Virus record (IMG/VR): IMGVR_UViG_3300009177_000132
Coordinates: 1 to 20,917 of that record
Direction: 5' to 3' (one strand)
DNA: 20,917 nucleotides
From: a virus
Made by a program: the position numbers and the translations under genes. Positions 19,530 through 20,917 of the stretch are shown piece after piece. The notes below the pieces were generated by a model. That model saw only the letters and a list, made by a program, of their open reading frames with translations. It was not told the DNA's origin and did not search any database. How positions within the stretch are numbered: position 1 is the stretch's first letter; each line of letters starts with the position of its first letter.

Positions 19530-20021
19530 ATGGCAGTGATTCAAGCCTACCGGGGAGATATGAAAACCGGGGGCATCAAGGAAAGCCTAGCGAAGTTCAA
19601 CCGCCACCATCAGGAGGAGGCAGGGCAGCTTCTAAACATCAGCGGCATCGACACGGTGGATGAAAGGGGGAACAAGAACGTGCCCGTAGACAAGGATGAT
19701 CCCCGGATGCCCTACGTGCATCAGAACTTCCCGGTCATGGTCTACCATGCCGAGAAAAAGCCTGCTATCGGCGTCTGTGAAGCGGGCGAAGCCGTGGCGA
19801 TTGATCAAGCAGAACTGGATGCGTTGCTCGCCAAGGGCTATCGTATGCAGCCATATCCCAAGCCTGCCGTGCATTTGGAAGATCCCCGGCAGGAGAAAGC
19901 CGCCTTGCAGCGCGAATTGCGCGAGAAGGACGGAGAACTAGCCACGCTGCGTGATCAGACCGCACGGCTGCTCGAACGCATGGAAGCGCTCGAATCCGCC
20001 GCGACCGATCCGAATAAATAA
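19530..20021 (+). CDS. Capsid-associated hypothetical protein with a C-terminal coiled coil
   Basis: 163 residues from the ATG at 19530, with GGGAGGACGAAGAT upstream. The earlier ATG at 19470 lacks a site and is in the HNH promoter region. The N-terminal part (MAVIQAYRGDMKTGGIKESL, then VDKDDPRMPYVHQNFPVMVY) is a compact domain. It is followed by a clear heptad helix (EKAALQRELREKDGELATLR, then ARLLERMEALES). Position between coat and gp4-like genes suggests a head-completion or minor head role. No family is assigned. Confidence 0.7.
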   Translation: MAVIQAYRGDMKTGGIKESLAKFNRHHQEEAGQLLNISGIDTVDERGNKNVPVDKDDPRMPYVHQNFPVMVYHAEKKPAIGVCEAGEAVAIDQAELDALLAKGYRMQPYPKPAVHLEDPRQEKAALQRELREKDGELATLRDQTARLLERMEALESAATDPNK

Positions 20022-20036
20022 TCCCAGGAGGGCGCA

Positions 20037-20768
20037 TTGCCTACTATCGCCGTAACCGGCCAGCAGATGGTCAATTCCGCCCTCACGATCCTCGGGATCT
20101 TGGAGCAGGGCGGAACACCATCGGCGTCTGAATCTCAAGATGGCCTCTATGAACTCAATGGCATGTGGAATGCCTGGGGAATCGATGAGGGCCTGATTTT
20201 TGGCGTTCAGTCGATTACCAAGGCGCTCACGGCGGCGGTTCCCAGCTACACGGTGGGGCCTGCCGGGGCGTTCGTCACGCCTGCGCCAAGCAAGATTTAT
20301 CAGGCATTCATCGTGGCTTCCGATGGGAGTCGCAACGAAATCGAGGTCGTAAACGCGGCGCGCTATTACGCGCACAACGACCTAGCGGCCTCTGCCGTGA
20401 CCCCTGACGAGGTTTACCCCGACTTCAACGTAATCTCATCCACCGGGCTCGTGACGATCTACCTATGGCCGGTTCCCAGCGGGACGCCTACGCTCCAATT
20501 GATCACCGGGGCCGAATTTACCACCTGGACGCTGAACGGCACCTACTATGTGCCGCAGGGCTTCCTCGATGCGATCCAATACGCCCTTGCGTGGCGTCTG
20601 ATCCCGCGCTTTGGCGTGGTCGTTCCGCAGCAGATTGCGCAGGAAGTGGCGATGCTGGGCGAGAAGTCGGAACTGCGCATCCGCGAAATGAACAAGGCCA
20701 ACAGGCTCTTGCAGCCCGGAACTGAGATGCTAGCTCCACCCGCGCAGCCGGGAGCGCCGAGGGTTTAA
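20037..20768 (+). CDS. P22 gp4-like head-to-tail connector (tail accessory factor)
   Basis: 243 residues from a TTG at 20037, with AGGAGG six bases upstream. The first 60 residues (QQMVNSALTILGILEQGG, then DGLYELNGMWNAWGIDEGLI) carry the helical pattern of P22 gp4-type adaptors. The middle (FIVASDGSRNEIEVVNAARY, then GLVTIYLWPVPSGTPTLQLI) and a helical C-terminal part follow. It is longer than P22 gp4 (166 residues) but the position after coat fits. It would plug the portal after packaging and bind the tail. The stop is followed at once by a second gene with the same pattern. Confidence 0.75.
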   Translation: MPTIAVTGQQMVNSALTILGILEQGGTPSASESQDGLYELNGMWNAWGIDEGLIFGVQSITKALTAAVPSYTVGPAGAFVTPAPSKIYQAFIVASDGSRNEIEVVNAARYYAHNDLAASAVTPDEVYPDFNVISSTGLVTIYLWPVPSGTPTLQLITGAEFTTWTLNGTYYVPQGFLDAIQYALAWRLIPRFGVVVPQQIAQEVAMLGEKSELRIREMNKANRLLQPGTEMLAPPAQPGAPRV

Positions 20769-20917
20769 GTGACAGCGCAAGATCGCATCTATACCGCGCT
20801 TCGATACTGCGGGCAGTTGAGGCCTGGGTATATGTCCAATCCCGAGCTTCTCTCGGACGCCCTGCGCGAATACCAGAGCATGTACGACAACTGGAACGCC
20901 GAGCGCACGCTGAACTA
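20769..20917 (+). CDS. Second gp4-like connector, truncated by the window end
   Basis: A GTG start right after the previous stop; about 49 residues are visible, starting MTAQDRIYTALRYCGQLRPG. The spacing of Ala, Leu, Gly, Ser, Glu, Met and Trp (SNPELLSDALREYQSMYDNW) parallels the first 55 residues of the preceding gene, so it looks like a tandem paralogue. The rest is outside the window. Confidence 0.6.
   Translation, partial: MTAQDRIYTALRYCGQLRPGYMSNPELLSDALREYQSMYDNWNAERTLN

Noticed and set aside
1-20917. Integrase, attachment site, tRNA or CRISPR array
   Set aside because: None was found on either strand by reading the frames and looking for repeats and cloverleaf-like sequences; lysogeny cannot be judged from this window.

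Overview
The window is a contiguous part of a tailed double-stranded DNA phage or prophage with a P22-like (podovirus-type) head module. No bacterial housekeeping gene, tRNA, rRNA, CRISPR array, insertion sequence or integrase is seen. The host cannot be named from the sequence. Strong AGGAGG-type ribosome binding sites, TTGACA/TATAAT-like promoters and moderately GC-rich codon use fit a proteobacterium or similar, but that is inference.

Layout. (1) 22-1942, minus strand: a five-gene leftward early operon with ATGA-type overlaps, ending in a probable RecT-like single-strand annealing protein. (2) 1943-2019: a divergent control region where a near-perfect 21-bp palindrome carries a TTGACA box at each end, one for each direction. 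(3) 2020-7319, plus strand: a long rightward early operon of tightly overlapped genes. It holds a tiny AT-hook/zinc-finger protein, a VRR-NUC nuclease, an XRE repressor-like protein, a winged-helix protein, a replication-O-like protein, several Cys-rich proteins, a lysozyme-like protein and an HNH endonuclease. It is interrupted by about 500 bases (4246-4748) rich in potential RNA hairpins. (4) 7350-8298, minus strand: six overlapping small genes, with a promoter whose spacer is a perfect 16-bp palindrome. (5) 8435-9832: a probable small terminase, one leftward gene and two small rightward genes. (6) 9834 to the end, plus strand: the late head module. Its order is large terminase, small proteins, beta-helix protein, P22-type portal, scaffold, P22-type coat, a head-surface candidate, a capsid-associated protein, a P22 gp4-like head-tail connector, and the start of a second gp4-like gene cut off by the window end. 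A second HNH endonuclease lies on the opposite strand between two head genes.

How it works together: the two early operons diverge from one operator and supply recombination, replication and regulation, and the late module packages DNA and builds the capsid. Recurrent features are micro-proteins under 60 residues, Cys-rich zinc-knuckle proteins (about ten), single-helix membrane peptides, and start codons placed where transcription should begin (apparently leaderless). The least explained parts are the structured 4246-4748 region and the micro-protein clusters.
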